From Xanthobacteraceae bacterium (GTDB lineage: Bacteria; Pseudomonadota; Alphaproteobacteria; Rhizobiales; Xanthobacteraceae), in NCBI GenBank assembly GCA_024508855.1, contig JANINJ010000078.1, positions 1 through 64,000 on the forward strand: a DNA stretch of 64,000 nucleotides. Reading direction: 5' to 3'. The position numbers and the translations under genes are program-made. The notes below the pieces were generated by a model, which saw only the letters and a program-made list of their open reading frames with translations, did no database searches and was not told the DNA's origin. Position 1 is the first letter of the stretch. Every line of letters begins with the position of its first letter. Shown here piece by piece: positions 16,180-27,911 of this stretch.

Positions 16180-18267
16180 CTATGCCTGATGCCCTGCGGA
16201 GCCGGCGAAGGCGAGAACCGAACGCGGAGGCGCTTCCGCATCGGCACCGGCCCCGAAATCCGCAGGCGCCTGTCGATCCTGCGCAGTGTTCAATAGCTGC
16301 CGCCAACTGGCGTATTCCGGCATCTTCGGCAGCTTGAATGCAATCGGCTCCGGTGCTGCGTTGAGAACGATGAAGATCGGCGCCTGTCCCGGTTGCGCAG
16401 GTCCCAGCACATAGGCGAGAAAGCGGCTTTCCGGAAAATTCCAGTCCTCCTCCTTCATATCCTCCGCCTGTGGCGTCAGCCACAGCACGCCGTAGGATCC
16501 GTCGGCGCGGCGGCCGTCGATCCAGCGCCGCGCGCGCAACTGGGGGAAGTCCTTTCGTATCGAGGTGAGGTGGCCGACAAAATCGGTCATGTCGTCCCCC
16601 TCGCGATTGAGGTTCTCCCAGCCGATCCAGCCGATCTCGTTATCCTGGCAATACGTGTTGTTGTTGCCATTCTGTGTGTTGCCGACTTCGTCGCCGGCCA
16701 GGATCAGCGGCACGCCTTGCGCCAACAATAGACAGGCAAGCTGGTTCTTGCGCAGTTGCCGGCGCAGGCTGACGATTCCCGCATCGTCGGTCGGACCTTC
16801 GTGGCCGCAGTTGTTGCTGAGATTGTCGTTCGATCCGTCGCGGTTGTCTTCGCCGTTGGCCTCGTTGTGCTTCTCATTGTAGCTGAACAGGTCCATCAGG
16901 GTGAAACCATCGTGCACCGTGATGTGATTGATGCTGGCGCGCGGCGCGCGGCCGTCATGATTGAACAGGTCGGACGAGCCGGTCATGCGCCCGCTCAGGT
17001 CGCCGATCAGATCGCCGGCACCCGACCAGTAGCGGCGTAGCGTGCTGCGATAGCGATCGTTCCATTCCGACCATTGCGAAGGAAATGCACCGACCTGATA
17101 CCCGCCGAGACCGACATCCCACGGCTCCGCGACAAGCTTGACCGCCGCCAGCGCCGGGTCTTGCCGTACGGCGGTGAGAAAGCCGGAATTGCGATCGAAG
17201 CCGCCGGGTTCGCGTGCCAGCGTAGTTGCGAGATCGAACCGGAAGCCGTCGACATGGCAGACTTCCACCCAGTATCGAAGCGAATCCATCACCATCTGCA
17301 GGACGCGCGGATGCGTGAGGTTGAGCGAATTCCCGGTGCCGGTGAAGTCGTCGTAGTAGCGGGCATTGTCCGGCTTCAGCCAGTAATAGGACGTGTTGTC
17401 GATGCCCCGGAACGACAAGGTCGGTCCAAGGTGGTTGCCTTCGGCGGTGTGGTTGTAGACGACGTCGAGCAGAACCTCGATCCCGGCATCGTGAAGTCTG
17501 GCAACCGTTGTGCGAAATGCATCGAGCGGATTGTCGGACCCGTAGCGCGCTTCGGGAGCGAAGAACGAGAGCGAGTTGTAGCCCCAATAGTTGCTGAGCT
17601 TCTGTTCGACCAGCCTGCGATCGTCGACGAATCCATGGATCGGGAGTAACTCGATCGTCGTCACGCCAAGCCGTTTGAAGTGATCGATCATGGCGGGCGA
17701 GGCGAGCCCGCGATAAGTGCCGCGCAGGCCCGGCGGAACGTCGTTGCGGGTTTGCGTCAAGCCTTTGACGTGGGCTTCGTAGATGATGGCATCTTCCCAC
17801 GGAATATGGGGTCGGCTTTCCCTGCGCCCCCAGTTGAACCCTTCGTCGACCACGACGGCTTTCGGCATGCCGCGCGCATTGTCTCGCCGATCGAACGAGA
17901 GGTCTTCGCGCGCGCTTCCGGTGCGATAGGCGAAGTGCGCGTCGCTCCAGACCAGCCTGCCGGCCAGCCGCTTGGCGTAAGGATCGAGCAACAGCTTGTT
18001 GGGGTTGAAGCGGTGGCCCTGTTCCGGCTCGTAGGGACCATAGACGCGATACCCATAGAGTTGCCCGGGCGAGACGTCGTTGAGATAGCCGTGCCAAACA
18101 TCCTCGGTGCGTTCAGGCAGTTCAATGCGTTCGAGTTCGCGCCGGCCCTGACTGTCGAACAGGCATAGCTCGATCTTTTGCGCCGTGGCCGAGAACAGCG
18201 CAAAATTCGTGCCTCTCCCATCCCACGTTGCGCCAAGAGGATGAGGCGTGCCAGCGGTCAGTCGCAT
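16180..18267 (-). CDS. glgX: Glycogen debranching enzyme (GlgX, isoamylase type)
   Basis: 695 residues, GH13 with an N-terminal CBM48-like domain (GTPHPLGATWDGRGTNFALF) and a catalytic barrel. The three acidic residues are visible: the nucleophile in VDGFRFDLATTLARE, the acid/base in KLVAEPWDVGLGGYQVG, and the third Asp in HITVHDGFTLMDL. It hydrolyses alpha-1,6 branches of phosphorylase-limited glucan. It begins 2 nt after the glgB stop, in the order glgE, treS, glgB, glgX on one strand. Placing a debranching enzyme in an otherwise synthetic operon suggests the cluster handles both building and turnover of the polymer, or trimming of its branches. Confidence 0.95.
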   Translation of the reverse strand: MRLTAGTPHPLGATWDGRGTNFALFSATAQKIELCLFDSQGRRELERIELPERTEDVWHGYLNDVSPGQLYGYRVYGPYEPEQGHRFNPNKLLLDPYAKRLAGRLVWSDAHFAYRTGSAREDLSFDRRDNARGMPKAVVVDEGFNWGRRESRPHIPWEDAIIYEAHVKGLTQTRNDVPPGLRGTYRGLASPAMIDHFKRLGVTTIELLPIHGFVDDRRLVEQKLSNYWGYNSLSFFAPEARYGSDNPLDAFRTTVARLHDAGIEVLLDVVYNHTAEGNHLGPTLSFRGIDNTSYYWLKPDNARYYDDFTGTGNSLNLTHPRVLQMVMDSLRYWVEVCHVDGFRFDLATTLAREPGGFDRNSGFLTAVRQDPALAAVKLVAEPWDVGLGGYQVGAFPSQWSEWNDRYRSTLRRYWSGAGDLIGDLSGRMTGSSDLFNHDGRAPRASINHITVHDGFTLMDLFSYNEKHNEANGEDNRDGSNDNLSNNCGHEGPTDDAGIVSLRRQLRKNQLACLLLAQGVPLILAGDEVGNTQNGNNNTYCQDNEIGWIGWENLNREGDDMTDFVGHLTSIRKDFPQLRARRWIDGRRADGSYGVLWLTPQAEDMKEEDWNFPESRFLAYVLGPAQPGQAPIFIVLNAAPEPIAFKLPKMPEYASWRQLLNTAQDRQAPADFGAGADAEAPPRSVLAFAGSAGHQA

Positions 18268-18269
18268 AT

Positions 18270-20417
18270 TCAGCTTTCAGGTACGAGGAAGATGGCCGCG
18301 AGCGGCGGAACGGTCAGGCTAAGCTCAGGTATCAGCGATTCCGACGTCTTGACGGCGCCGCTGTTGCCGGCGTTGCTGCCGCCGTAGTGAGCAGAGTCCG
18401 TGTTCAACACCTCGCGCCAGTGTCCGGGGAATGGCACCCGGATTTTGTAATCGTGATAAACGTTGGGCGAGAAATTGACGATCACCAGACAGCGCGCGCG
18501 CGCATCCTCGCCCTTTCGAATCCAGGCAAATAGGTTGCGGTCGGCGTCGTCGGTCACGATCCATTCAAATCCGGCAGCATCGCAGTCGAGCTGGTGCAAT
18601 GCCGGAATCGTGCGGTAGGCCTTGTTCAGGTCGCGGATCAAGTTCTGCAGGCCCGCATGTCGCGGCTGATCGAGCAAATGCCAATCCAGCGAGCGGTCAT
18701 GATTCCATTCGCGCTCCTGGCCGAATTCGCCACCCATGAACATCAGTTTCTTGCCGGGATGGCCGAACATGAAGGCGTAGTAAGCGCGCAAGTTGGCGAA
18801 CCGCTGCCACTCGTCGCCGGGCATGCGGCCGAGGATCGAACGTTTGCCGTGAACCACTTCGTCATGCGACAGCGGCAGAATGAAGTTCTCGGAGAACGCA
18901 TACTGCAGGCCGAACAGAATATCGCCGTGGTGATGTCTGCGATGGATGGGGTCCTTGCTGATGTAGTTCAGCGTGTCGTGCATCCAGCCCATATTCCATT
19001 TGTAGCCGAAGCCCAACCCACCGAATTCGACCGGGCGGGAAACCTGCGGCCACGCGGTCGATTCTTCTGCAGCGGTCGTTGCATGCGGAAAGCGTGCAAA
19101 CACCTCGGTGTTGAAACGGCGCAGGAATTCGATCGCTTCGAGGTTTTCGCGGCCGCCATATTTGTTGGGAATCCAGCCGCCGGCCGGCCGGCTATAATCG
19201 AGATACAGCATCGACGCGACCGCATCGACGCGCAGTCCGTCGACGCCGTATCGCTCGAGCCAAAACAGCGCGTTTGAAACGAGGAAGTTGACCACTTCGG
19301 TGCGGCCGTAGTTGTAGATCAGCGTGCCCCAGTCGAGGTGGCGGCCCTGCAGCGGGTTGGCATGTTCGTACAACGCAGTACCGTCGAACTGCCCGAGGCC
19401 GTGCGGATCGTCGGGAAAATGACCGGGCACCCAGTCGAGCAATACGCCGAGCCCTTCACGATGGCAGGCCTCGATCAGTGCACGGAAATCGTCCGGCGTT
19501 CCAAAGCGGCTGGTGGGCGCGTAAAGCCCGGTCGGCTGGTAGCCCCATGAACCATCGAACGGATGCTCGTTGACCGGAAGGAATTCGATGTGCGTAAAGC
19601 CCATGTCGCGGGCATAACGCGGCAGCATCTCGGCAAGCTCGCGATAGCTGAGCCATTGATTGCTGCCGCCTCGACGCCACGATCCGAGATGGACTTCGTA
19701 GATCGACATCGGGGCGTTCAGCGCGTTGATATTGGCCGGGCTCGGGCGCACCGGCGGCAATCCCGCTTCGTCAAAGACGATGGAAGCGGTGCTCGGCCGG
19801 ACCTCGGCGGCAAAGGCCATCGGATCGGACTTCAGCGCGAGGTGCTGGCCTTGCGGACCGATAATGTCGAACTTGTAGTGATCGCCCTGAATCGCACCGG
19901 GAATGAATATCTCCCAGTAGCCGCTGCCGCGAACCCGCATCGAATGGCGGCGGGGATCCCAAAAATTGAAGTCGCCGACGACGCTGACGCGGCGGGCATT
20001 GGGCGCAAGCACGACAAAGCCCACACCGTCGACGCCATCCAGCGTCATCGGATGCGCGCCCAGCTTGTCGTAAAGCCGTTGGTGCGTGCCTTCGCCCAGC
20101 AGATACAGATCGAAATCGGTCAGAAGCGGAGGAAATCGATAGGGATCGTCCAGGTCGACGACCTTGTCGCCGAAGCGTGCGCGCAACTGGTATTTGCTGG
20201 TCGCACCCGGGAGCGAGCCCGTGAACAGCCCAGCATCATGGACGCGCGTCAGGACGGCGGTCCGGCCATTCTCGTCGACCGCCGCCACTTCGGATGCCTG
20301 CGGCAGAAAGGCACGAACGATCGGCCGATCGTTTTCGGTGTGCGGGCCGAGATAGTGGAACGGATCCGAGTGACGTCCTTCGACGATGGCATAGGCTTCC
20401 GCAGACAATCTGGTCAT
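18270..20417 (-). CDS. glgB: 1,4-alpha-glucan branching enzyme
   Basis: 715 residues, normal for GlgB. N-terminal CBM48-type modules (HYLGPH..., then [25 protein letters not shown]) precede the GH13 barrel. Catalytic residues lie in [18 protein letters not shown] (nucleophile), [16 protein letters not shown] (acid/base) and [12 protein letters not shown]. It introduces alpha-1,6 branches into the linear maltodextrin made by GlgE. The ATG at 20417 overlaps the TGA of treS in an ATGA, so the two are translationally coupled. Upstream in-frame codons reach into treS and were not used. Confidence 0.96.
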   Translation of the reverse strand: MTRLSAEAYAIVEGRHSDPFHYLGPHTENDRPIVRAFLPQASEVAAVDENGRTAVLTRVHDAGLFTGSLPGATSKYQLRARFGDKVVDLDDPYRFPPLLTDFDLYLLGEGTHQRLYDKLGAHPMTLDGVDGVGFVVLAPNARRVSVVGDFNFWDPRRHSMRVRGSGYWEIFIPGAIQGDHYKFDIIGPQGQHLALKSDPMAFAAEVRPSTASIVFDEAGLPPVRPSPANINALNAPMSIYEVHLGSWRRGGSNQWLSYRELAEMLPRYARDMGFTHIEFLPVNEHPFDGSWGYQPTGLYAPTSRFGTPDDFRALIEACHREGLGVLLDWVPGHFPDDPHGLGQFDGTALYEHANPLQGRHLDWGTLIYNYGRTEVVNFLVSNALFWLERYGVDGLRVDAVASMLYLDYSRPAGGWIPNKYGGRENLEAIEFLRRFNTEVFARFPHATTAAEESTAWPQVSRPVEFGGLGFGYKWNMGWMHDTLNYISKDPIHRRHHHGDILFGLQYAFSENFILPLSHDEVVHGKRSILGRMPGDEWQRFANLRAYYAFMFGHPGKKLMFMGGEFGQEREWNHDRSLDWHLLDQPRHAGLQNLIRDLNKAYRTIPALHQLDCDAAGFEWIVTDDADRNLFAWIRKGEDARARCLVIVNFSPNVYHDYKIRVPFPGHWREVLNTDSAHYGGSNAGNSGAVKTSESLIPELSLTVPPLAAIFLVPES

Positions 20418-23400
20418 GGCGTGCCTCCGGCGATCTGTGAAAGAATTTGCAGGACGCCCGTCAGCGGCACACGGATCCAATCGGGCCGATGCGCGATCTC
20501 GTACTCGATTTCGTAGAATGCTTTCTCGAGCAGGAAGAAATTCAGAATCCGGTCCGCAAAGGTCGGGTCTTCCGGCCACAGGCGATTATCGGTCATGTAT
20601 TCGCGATACGCTGCAAGGAAAGCCGCAATCGAACGATCCCGCCATGTCACGAGCGCCGCTGCCAGCTTGCCGTGTTCATCGGGAGCGACTTTCAGCGCCC
20701 GGTCGAGCGCTGCGATCGTCGAATAGTCAATCGAACGGATGAGGCCGGCGACGTCACGTGCCGCAGGCGCCTTGCTGCGGCGCGCGGCGAGCGGTCGGCG
20801 CGGCTCGCCCTCGAAATCGATGATGAAGATGTCGTCCTTGACGATCAGCATCTGGCCGAGATGGAAATCGCCGTGGTGGCGAATTTTCATACACGCGTGA
20901 TGCTCCGAGAGCAGGCTTCGCGCCATCTTGCCGATATCGTTGCGATGCGCGATCAATTGATCGACCAGCAAGCGGTCCTGGTCCTTCAATTTGATCGTTT
21001 CGAGCCGATCCATCGCGCGCTTGGCGCTGGACACGACGCCATTCACCCAGGCATCGATGTCCTTGGCGGTCGTCGCCTCCGGCTTGAAATCCGGGTATTT
21101 GTCGGTACTGGCGAGAGCCATGTGCATTTCGGCAAGGCGTCGACCGATCTGCGCCATGTGACGCATATAGGAGAGCTGGTCTTCGTTCTCGCCGGGGTGA
21201 TCGGTACCGGAGAGCAGACGGTCCTGTTCAACAAAACGGTCGAGATAGGCGGACGACACCGTCCACGCGTCGCCCTGGTTTTGCAGAAATTCATGAACGA
21301 TGGCGATGGCACTTCGCCGATGGCCTTCGATGAGTTCGATGCCGCCGAGCAGGGCGGGTGAATTGGCGAAGCCCGCGACCTCCGTCAGGAACCGGCCGAC
21401 TTCAAGCTCCGGATTGATGCCGCTTTCCAGCTTGCGATAGATTTTGACGACGTAGGCATTCTCGACCAGCGTCGTGCTGTTCGATTGCTCCGTTTCGACC
21501 GGGTGAACGTGCGCAATTTCAATCGCCGGCCGGTTGAGAAATTCACTGGTTGGCCGAAATTCCAGCTTCGTTCCTCCCTCTTCGACCGTTTCGGAGGAGC
21601 GAAGATTGTTGATGAGGACTTCGATGAAGTCGCGTTCGCTCGCAACGTCGAGCAGCGTTCCTTCGCGCGAGCCTTGACGTACGGCCGCAAGCGCGCGGGG
21701 ATTGTGCCTCTCACGCTCGAAACGATGCCAGCGGATGCGCAACGGGATCGTGTAACGGATCGCAGCGTCGCCTTGCGCCCATTCGAAGAACGCCAGCCAT
21801 GGACGATTGTCGCCCTCGTTTGCAAACGGAATCGCCGACGTCACGGTGGTCGAGATGGCCGCCGGCGAGCGTTCCGGGAACCAGCGCGTGCGCGACAGGT
21901 AGGGCGGCAGCACGTCGCGCTGGAATATTCCGCGGGTTCGGCCGAGCGTCACCCATGTTGCACCGAGCGGGACCACAAGCGTTTCGAATTCCGGCGATAT
22001 GTCCTGAGAGACGTGCTCCGAGAGCTCCTTTTCGCGGAGCTGGAACCAATAGAAGCCATAAGGGGCCAGCGTGATCAGGTAAGTCAGTTCGCCTATCGCG
22101 GGGAAAAGGGTGCGGCCCAACATCTCCAGCGGGACGCGATCCTTCCAGGCCGAAAGATCGAGTTCGGTCGCCTGCGCCGACCGCGACAGATTGGCAACGC
22201 AGAGGATCACTTCGTTGTTGTGCTCGCGGACATAGGACAGAACGGAGCGATTGCTCGATCGGATGAAGGTCATGGTTCCGCGGCCGAACGCCGGGGTCGA
22301 TTTGCGGACTGTGATCAACCGCTTCGTGGCGCTGAGAAGCGATGACAAGCTTCGCGACTGCGCTTCGACATTGACGGACTCATAGCCGTAGACCGGATCC
22401 ATGATTGTCGGTGCATAGAGCCGTGCCGGGTCGCTGCGCGAGAACCCGCCGTTGCGGTCCGGCGTCCACTGCATCGGCGTCCGGACGCCGTTGCGGTCGC
22501 CGAGATAGATGTTGTCGCCCATGCCGATTTCATCGCCGTAATAAATGATCGGCGTTCCGGGAAACGACATCAGCAAGGAATTCATCAGCTCGATCTTGCG
22601 CCGGTCGTTGTCCATCAGCGGCGCCAGCCTGCGGCGGATACCGACATTGATGCGCGCGCGCGGGTCGTTGGCATAGGTTGACCAAAGGTAATCGCGCTCG
22701 ACGTCTGTCACCATTTCGAGCGTCAGCTCGTCGTGGTTGCGCAAGAACATGGCCCATTGACAATTGGCCGGGATATCCGGCGTCTGTCGCAAGATATCGG
22801 TGATCGGGAAGCGGTCTTCCTGCGCGATGGCCATGTAGATGCGCGGCATCAGCGGGAAGTGATAGGCCATGTGGCATTCGTCGCCGTCGCCGAAATATTC
22901 CTGCACATCTTCCGGCCATTGATTGGCTTCCGCCAGCAGCACCTTTCCGGGCGCGTAAGCATCCATCTCGGCGCGCAGCCGCTTGATGATGGCGTGAGTC
23001 TCGGGAAGATTTTCGTTGTTGGTGCCGTCACGCTCGCAGATATAGGGGATCGCATCCAACCGGAAACCGTCGACGCCGGCATCGAGCCATCGCTTCATGA
23101 CTTGCACGACCGCGCTGACCACGCGCGGATTGTCGAAATTCAGATCCGGCTGATGCGAAAAGAAGCGGTGCCAGTAATAGGCCTTGGCCTCGTTATCCCA
23201 GGCCCAGTTCGACTTCTCGGTATCCGTGAAGATGATCCGGGTGCCTTGATATTTCTGGTCGGTATCGCTCCAGACGTACCAGTTACGTGCGCTCGAACCT
23301 GCCGGGCTGCGCCGCGCGCGCTTGAACCAATTGTGCTGGTCCGAGGTGTGGTTGACGACTAGCTCGGTAATGACACGCAGGCCGCGTCGTTTTGCTTCCG

Positions 23401-23710
23401 CGATGAAGCGGCGGAAGTCCTTCATGGTGCCGTAGTCGGGACTGATCGAACCGTAATCGGCGATGTCGTATCCGTCATCCCGGCCGGGCGACGGATAGAA
23501 CGGCATCAGCCAGAGCACGGTGACGCCGAGCTCTTGCAGATAGTCCAGCTTTTCGGTCAGTCCGGCAAAATCACCGATGCCGTCGTTGTTGCTGTCGGAA
23601 AACGCCTTGACGTGCAACTGGTAAATGATCGCGTCCTTATACCAGAGCTCGTCGTTGTTGATCGTTTTCGTTTCGGACTTGGTAGCGCCGACCGGTCGCA
23701 TGACATTCAT
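20414..23710 (-). CDS. treS: Bifunctional trehalose synthase (maltose glucosyltransferase) - maltokinase fusion
   Basis: About 1098 residues. The first half is GH13 Tre[21 protein letters not shown], nucleophile in [12 protein letters not shown], acid/base in [13 protein letters not shown] and the third Asp in [12 protein letters not shown]. From about residue 590 a second module follows ([10 protein letters not shown], then [11 protein letters not shown] and FIIDFEGEP). It has the kinase-like fold and catalytic motifs of maltokinase (Pep2/Mak). Together the fusion would convert trehalose to maltose and then to maltose-1-phosphate, the donor for GlgE. Two start codons are possible, 23710 and 23701; the first follows GAGGGG. 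It lies 11 nt after glgE. Confidence 0.93.
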   Translation of the reverse strand: MNVMRPVGATKSETKTINNDELWYKDAIIYQLHVKAFSDSNNDGIGDFAGLTEKLDYLQELGVTVLWLMPFYPSPGRDDGYDIADYGSISPDYGTMKDFRRFIAEAKRRGLRVITELVVNHTSDQHNWFKRARRSPAGSSARNWYVWSDTDQKYQGTRIIFTDTEKSNWAWDNEAKAYYWHRFFSHQPDLNFDNPRVVSAVVQVMKRWLDAGVDGFRLDAIPYICERDGTNNENLPETHAIIKRLRAEMDAYAPGKVLLAEANQWPEDVQEYFGDGDECHMAYHFPLMPRIYMAIAQEDRFPITDILRQTPDIPANCQWAMFLRNHDELTLEMVTDVERDYLWSTYANDPRARINVGIRRRLAPLMDNDRRKIELMNSLLMSFPGTPIIYYGDEIGMGDNIYLGDRNGVRTPMQWTPDRNGGFSRSDPARLYAPTIMDPVYGYESVNVEAQSRSLSSLLSATKRLITVRKSTPAFGRGTMTFIRSSNRSVLSYVREHNNEVILCVANLSRSAQATELDLSAWKDRVPLEMLGRTLFPAIGELTYLITLAPYGFYWFQLREKELSEHVSQDISPEFETLVVPLGATWVTLGRTRGIFQRDVLPPYLSRTRWFPERSPAAISTTVTSAIPFANEGDNRPWLAFFEWAQGDAAIRYTIPLRIRWHRFERERHNPRALAAVRQGSREGTLLDVASERDFIEVLINNLRSSETVEEGGTKLEFRPTSEFLNRPAIEIAHVHPVETEQSNSTTLVENAYVVKIYRKLESGINPELEVGRFLTEVAGFANSPALLGGIELIEGHRRSAIAIVHEFLQNQGDAWTVSSAYLDRFVEQDRLLSGTDHPGENEDQLSYMRHMAQIGRRLAEMHMALASTDKYPDFKPEATTAKDIDAWVNGVVSSAKRAMDRLETIKLKDQDRLLVDQLIAHRNDIGKMARSLLSEHHACMKIRHHGDFHLGQMLIVKDDIFIIDFEGEPRRPLAARRSKAPAARDVAGLIRSIDYSTIAALDRALKVAPDEHGKLAAALVTWRDRSIAAFLAAYREYMTDNRLWPEDPTFADRILNFFLLEKAFYEIEYEIAHRPDWIRVPLTGVLQILSQIAGGTP

Positions 23711-23721
23711 GAGCGGACCCC

Positions 23722-25677
23722 TCAAGCCATGCAACGAAACAACAAGGCGGGATCCCGCACTGGATCGATGCGCAGGCGAATGCCGCCCCACTCGACGGGG
23801 AGACGTTCGCCGGTGATGATATTCTCGACGGCAAGGACCTGTCGGCGCTCGTTACCGACGTTCACCTGAATATCCGAAAGCGGAAACCAGAATTCGTGCG
23901 GCTCGCGCGACAATGCGATCGCGACGGCGACCGTGTTGGTGCCATCGACGGATTCTTTCACGAAACCGGTCACATTGGCATCGTCGATCTGCACGAAGCG
24001 CAGATTACTGGTCTGCAGCAGCGCGGGATTGGTACGCCGGGCAAGATTGAGGTCGCGGATATAGGGTTTGATGTTGCCGGGTTGATCCCAGTTTCGTACC
24101 TTGATCTCGTATTTTTCGGAGTTGAGATATTCTTCTTTTCCCGGAATGGCCTCATGCTCCAGCAGTTCGAAGCCGTTGTAGATGCCGTAATTGCCCGACA
24201 ATGCTGCAGCCAGGACCAGGCGGGATTTGAACATCCACGGCTCGCCGCTTTGTAGATGATAGGGCAGGATATCCGGCGTGCTGACGAAGAAATTCGGGCG
24301 ATAGAAATCGCGCTCCGGATAGCCGGTGAGTTCGCGCAGATATTCCTCCATCTCCCATTTTCCCGTGCGCCAGGTGAAATAAGTGTAGGATTGCGTGAAG
24401 CCGAGCTTGGCGAGGCCTTTCATCACCTTCGGCCGGGTGAATGCTTCGGCCAGGAAGATCACGCGGGGATCGCGGCTTTGAACCTCGCGGATCGCCCATT
24501 CCCAGAATGGCAGCGGTTTGGTGTGCGGATTGTCGATTCGAAAAATGCGAACGCCCTGGTCGACCCAGAACAGCAGTACATCGCGCAACGCGTTCCATAG
24601 CGATCCAACATCGGCGCCGTTGAAATCCGGATTGACGATGTCCTCGTATTTCTTCGGAGGATTTTCGGCGTACTTCATGGACCCGTCGGGCCGCCGCTTG
24701 AACCAGTCCGGATGCTGCTGCAGCCACGGGTGGTCCGGCGAACATTGAACCGCGATATCGAGTGCGACCTCGATATCGAGCTTCTGTGCAGCCGCGACGA
24801 AGGCGCGGAAATCCTCGAGCGACCCAAGTTCGGGATGCACGGCGTCGTGCCCACCCTCTGCAGCCCCAATCGCGTAAGGGCTGCCCGGATCGCCTGCGAC
24901 GGAGGTCAGCGAGTTATTGCGGCCCTTGCGATTGGTCTGGCCGATGGGATGGATCGGCGTGAAATAGACCACGTCGAACCCCATCGCGGCGATATCGGGC
25001 AATCGCGCGATGCAATCCTGGAAGGTGCCATGCTTTGCCGGGTCCTTTCCTTGGCTGCGCGGCACCATTTCATACCAGGCACCGGCGCGCGCCAGATGCC
25101 GGTCGACGACGAGAGGAAAAATCTGCGATCGGGTAAGATCGGGGCGATGCTGGCTTTCCGCCATCGCAGGTTGCAGCTCGGGCGATAGCAGGGGCGCGAT
25201 GTCCCCGGTTTGCAGATACTGTTCGCATTGCCGCAGGATGACGGTCGCAGCTTCCGATCCGCCGGCCTGCGCCTTGGTCATCAGTGCGGCGCCCTCGAGC
25301 GCATCGAGGGTGAGGTCCTGTCCGGCCTTCTGCTTCAATTCGGTGCCGTGTCGCCACGTGGCGAATTCATCCGTCCACGCCTCGATGGCGTAGTAGTGGC
25401 GTCCCAATTGCTGCGGCACAAAGGAGGCGGTCCAGCGGTCGTTGCCGTGATGACGCATGGGCGTGCGTTGCCATTCGCTGTCCTGCTCGCGGCGCCAGAT
25501 CAGCGCCGCGGCGATCACATCGTGGCCGTCTCGGAAGATGTCGGCCCACACGTCGATGGGTTCGCCCACGATTCGCTTGATGGGAAAGCGTCCGTCGTTG
25601 AGCGACGGATAGATGTCCTCGATGTGAAAGGTTCCGCTGGCGGCAATGTTTCCAACGGATCTGGCTGATTTGTTCAC
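23722..25677 (-). CDS. glgE: Alpha-1,4-glucan:maltose-1-phosphate maltosyltransferase
   Basis: About 651 residues from a GTG at 25677. A TTG at 25782 would add 35 residues that do not resemble the family, while the GTG gives the short leader before FHIEDIYP that GlgE proteins usually have. The GH13 barrel includes DIAVQCSPDHPWL, the nucleophile in VRIFRIDNPHTKPLPFW and the acid/base in VIFLAEAFTRPKVM, all characteristic of GlgE rather than amylases. It extends alpha-1,4-glucan from maltose-1-phosphate, a route that does not need ADP-glucose. First gene of the glgE-treS-glgB-glgX unit and divergent from malQ. Confidence 0.94.
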   Translation of the reverse strand: MNKSARSVGNIAASGTFHIEDIYPSLNDGRFPIKRIVGEPIDVWADIFRDGHDVIAAALIWRREQDSEWQRTPMRHHGNDRWTASFVPQQLGRHYYAIEAWTDEFATWRHGTELKQKAGQDLTLDALEGAALMTKAQAGGSEAATVILRQCEQYLQTGDIAPLLSPELQPAMAESQHRPDLTRSQIFPLVVDRHLARAGAWYEMVPRSQGKDPAKHGTFQDCIARLPDIAAMGFDVVYFTPIHPIGQTNRKGRNNSLTSVAGDPGSPYAIGAAEGGHDAVHPELGSLEDFRAFVAAAQKLDIEVALDIAVQCSPDHPWLQQHPDWFKRRPDGSMKYAENPPKKYEDIVNPDFNGADVGSLWNALRDVLLFWVDQGVRIFRIDNPHTKPLPFWEWAIREVQSRDPRVIFLAEAFTRPKVMKGLAKLGFTQSYTYFTWRTGKWEMEEYLRELTGYPERDFYRPNFFVSTPDILPYHLQSGEPWMFKSRLVLAAALSGNYGIYNGFELLEHEAIPGKEEYLNSEKYEIKVRNWDQPGNIKPYIRDLNLARRTNPALLQTSNLRFVQIDDANVTGFVKESVDGTNTVAVAIALSREPHEFWFPLSDIQVNVGNERRQVLAVENIITGERLPVEWGGIRLRIDPVRDPALLFRCMA

Positions 25678-25881
25678 TACGGCAACGCTCGGATAGGAGG
25701 AGGCCCCACGGTCCAAGACCGAGGCCCGGACGCTCCATCGTACGGGCGCTATATCAAGCCCTTGCGACTGCAAAAGTTCCAATGGAACCCGATCGCGGTC
25801 TGTTCGTTAATGTCCGCTATCCCGTTATTTGACTTGAGAAATTTCGCGGCAAGCGCATGTTGCGAGCAAGCGGCACTTGAG

Positions 25882-27846
25882 ATGGATCTTGTTGCGAAAG
25901 CTGCGGAACTTGGAATCGACGTCGGCTTTTTTGACGGCCAGGGCCGGAAACACGACATCGATCCAGTCGCTCTCGCAAACCTGATTGCCGCCATTCCGCA
26001 AGCCGCCACCGGCAGGCTGGTGGAACAGCCGGTTATCGTCCGGATTGGTGAGCCCACGGCAACGAAGTTGGCTCCGACTGCTGCACCACCCATTCAATGG
26101 AAAATCCTCGATGGCGAGGCGATCGTGGCCGAAGGCGCGGCGGACGAGCGACTGGTGAGGTGGCCGGCTGATCTTCCGACCGGCGTCTATCAGTTGCAAC
26201 TCACCGAGCTTTCGTCATTGCATCGTGAGCACGTGCCGTTGATTGTGGCTCCCGCCAAGGCCTTTCAAGGTCATTTCGAGCGGTCGTGGATTCTGGCGGT
26301 CCAGCTCTACGGCATCAGGTCCGCCCGCAACTGGGGAATCGGCGACTTCACCGACCTCATGCAGTTGATTGAACTGACCGCGAGTTGGGGCGGCGACGGT
26401 GTCGGCCTCAATCCGTTGCATGCATTGTTTCCGGAGCGCCCCGCCGACTGCAGTCCTTATTCGCCGAACAGCCGGTTGTTTCTCAATCCGCTTTACATCG
26501 ATATCGACAGGATTCCGGAATTTTCAGGCGGTCTGAGTGCGGACGATCAGGAAGCGCTCGCCCGTGCGCGGCGCAGCCCTCTGGTCGACTACGTCACGGT
26601 TGCGGACCTGAAGTGGCGCGCGCTCCGCGTTGCCTTTGATCGGTTCAAATCCGCTCCGGATGCGGCGCGTCGTGTGGCATTCGATGCATTTCGGGCCGAG
26701 CGCGGGGAGTTGCTATCGCGATTTGCGTGTTTCGAAGTTCTTCGCTGTCAATTCAAGGTGCCGTGGTGGCAGTGGCCGGGGCAATGGCAGAAGCCGGACG
26801 ATGCTTCGTGCGAGGAACTTCGTGCCGGAGATGCTGTCAACGAAATCGAGTTTGTCGAATTCGTGCAATGGGTGGCCGATGCGCAGTTGAGCGAATGTCG
26901 GGCGCGCGCGATTCAGCTCGGGATGAAGATCGGGCTCTATCTCGACGTTGCGGTTGGCGTTCAGGCTGACGGTTTCGATGCGTGGAATGAACAGGTCGCG
27001 ATCTCGCGGACGCTTTCGGTCGGTGCGCCGCCGGATCAATTGAATACGGCAGGGCAGAACTGGGGGCTGGCTGGCTTCAACGCCGCGGGCCTGGAAGCAC
27101 GGTCCTTCACCCCGTTTCGCGAGATGTTACGCGCGGCGATGCGCCACGCGGGCGCGGTCCGGTTGGATCACATCCTCGGCTTCAAGCGGCTTTATCTGGT
27201 GCCGCACGGCTTTGGCGCGAGGGACGGTGCGTATGTGCGGATGCCGTTTCAGTCGCTGCTGGCCATCACCGCGTTGGAGAGCGTGGCTCAGGATTGCGTG
27301 GTGATCGGAGAGGACCTTGGCACGGTGCCCGAGCGTTTTCGCGAAGAGATCGCGGAATGGGGGATCTGGTCGTATCGCGTGATGATGTTCGAGCGGGACC
27401 ATCACGGCAATTTTTGCACCAGCGACCACTATGCGGCGAACGCGCTGGTGACGTTCAATACCCATGACCTTGCGACGTTTGCCGGATGGCGTAGCGCCGG
27501 CGATCTGAACCTGAAACGCTCGCTTGGCCTCGATCCGGGCGAGAGCGATGACGCCCGGCACCATGCGTGGCGGATGTTGGCCGACGTATTGCGTCATAAT
27601 GCCATCGAGCGCGATGATTTTTTCGCGGTCCTGGCGTTCCTTGCTCGAACCAGATCGCGGCTGCTGGCGATTTCGCTGGAGGATCTGCTGGGCGTTGCGG
27701 ACCAGCCCAACATTCCCGGGACGGTCAACGAGCACCCGAACTGGCGCCGGCGGTTCGACGTGGAGGTTTCGCGACTCGCGGAGGCGTTCGATGTTGCCGC
27801 ACTGAAGAATGCCGTCAGCGAGCATCGGGGAGGGCATATGGCCTGA
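25882..27846 (+). CDS. malQ: 4-alpha-glucanotransferase (amylomaltase)
   Basis: GH77 disproportionating enzyme, about 654 residues from ATG 25882. Earlier in-frame starts at 25810 (ATG) and 25762 (TTG) exist, but the family match begins at MDLVAKAAELGIDVGFFDGQ, and the later start leaves room for the divergent promoter. Catalytic residues are visible: AVRLDHILGFKRL (nucleophile), VIGEDLGTVPERFREEI (acid/base) and FNTHDLATFAG. It transfers glucan segments between maltodextrins and releases glucose, so it recycles the short chains produced by GlgX. The GH15 gene follows 65 nt downstream on the same strand. Confidence 0.93.
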   Translation: MDLVAKAAELGIDVGFFDGQGRKHDIDPVALANLIAAIPQAATGRLVEQPVIVRIGEPTATKLAPTAAPPIQWKILDGEAIVAEGAADERLVRWPADLPTGVYQLQLTELSSLHREHVPLIVAPAKAFQGHFERSWILAVQLYGIRSARNWGIGDFTDLMQLIELTASWGGDGVGLNPLHALFPERPADCSPYSPNSRLFLNPLYIDIDRIPEFSGGLSADDQEALARARRSPLVDYVTVADLKWRALRVAFDRFKSAPDAARRVAFDAFRAERGELLSRFACFEVLRCQFKVPWWQWPGQWQKPDDASCEELRAGDAVNEIEFVEFVQWVADAQLSECRARAIQLGMKIGLYLDVAVGVQADGFDAWNEQVAISRTLSVGAPPDQLNTAGQNWGLAGFNAAGLEARSFTPFREMLRAAMRHAGAVRLDHILGFKRLYLVPHGFGARDGAYVRMPFQSLLAITALESVAQDCVVIGEDLGTVPERFREEIAEWGIWSYRVMMFERDHHGNFCTSDHYAANALVTFNTHDLATFAGWRSAGDLNLKRSLGLDPGESDDARHHAWRMLADVLRHNAIERDDFFAVLAFLARTRSRLLAISLEDLLGVADQPNIPGTVNEHPNWRRRFDVEVSRLAEAFDVAALKNAVSEHRGGHMA

Positions 27847-27911
27847 TTTTATTGAGCGAGCGGGGACATCGATAGCGGTACAAGTCATCAAGGCTGAAAA
27901 GAGAGAATACA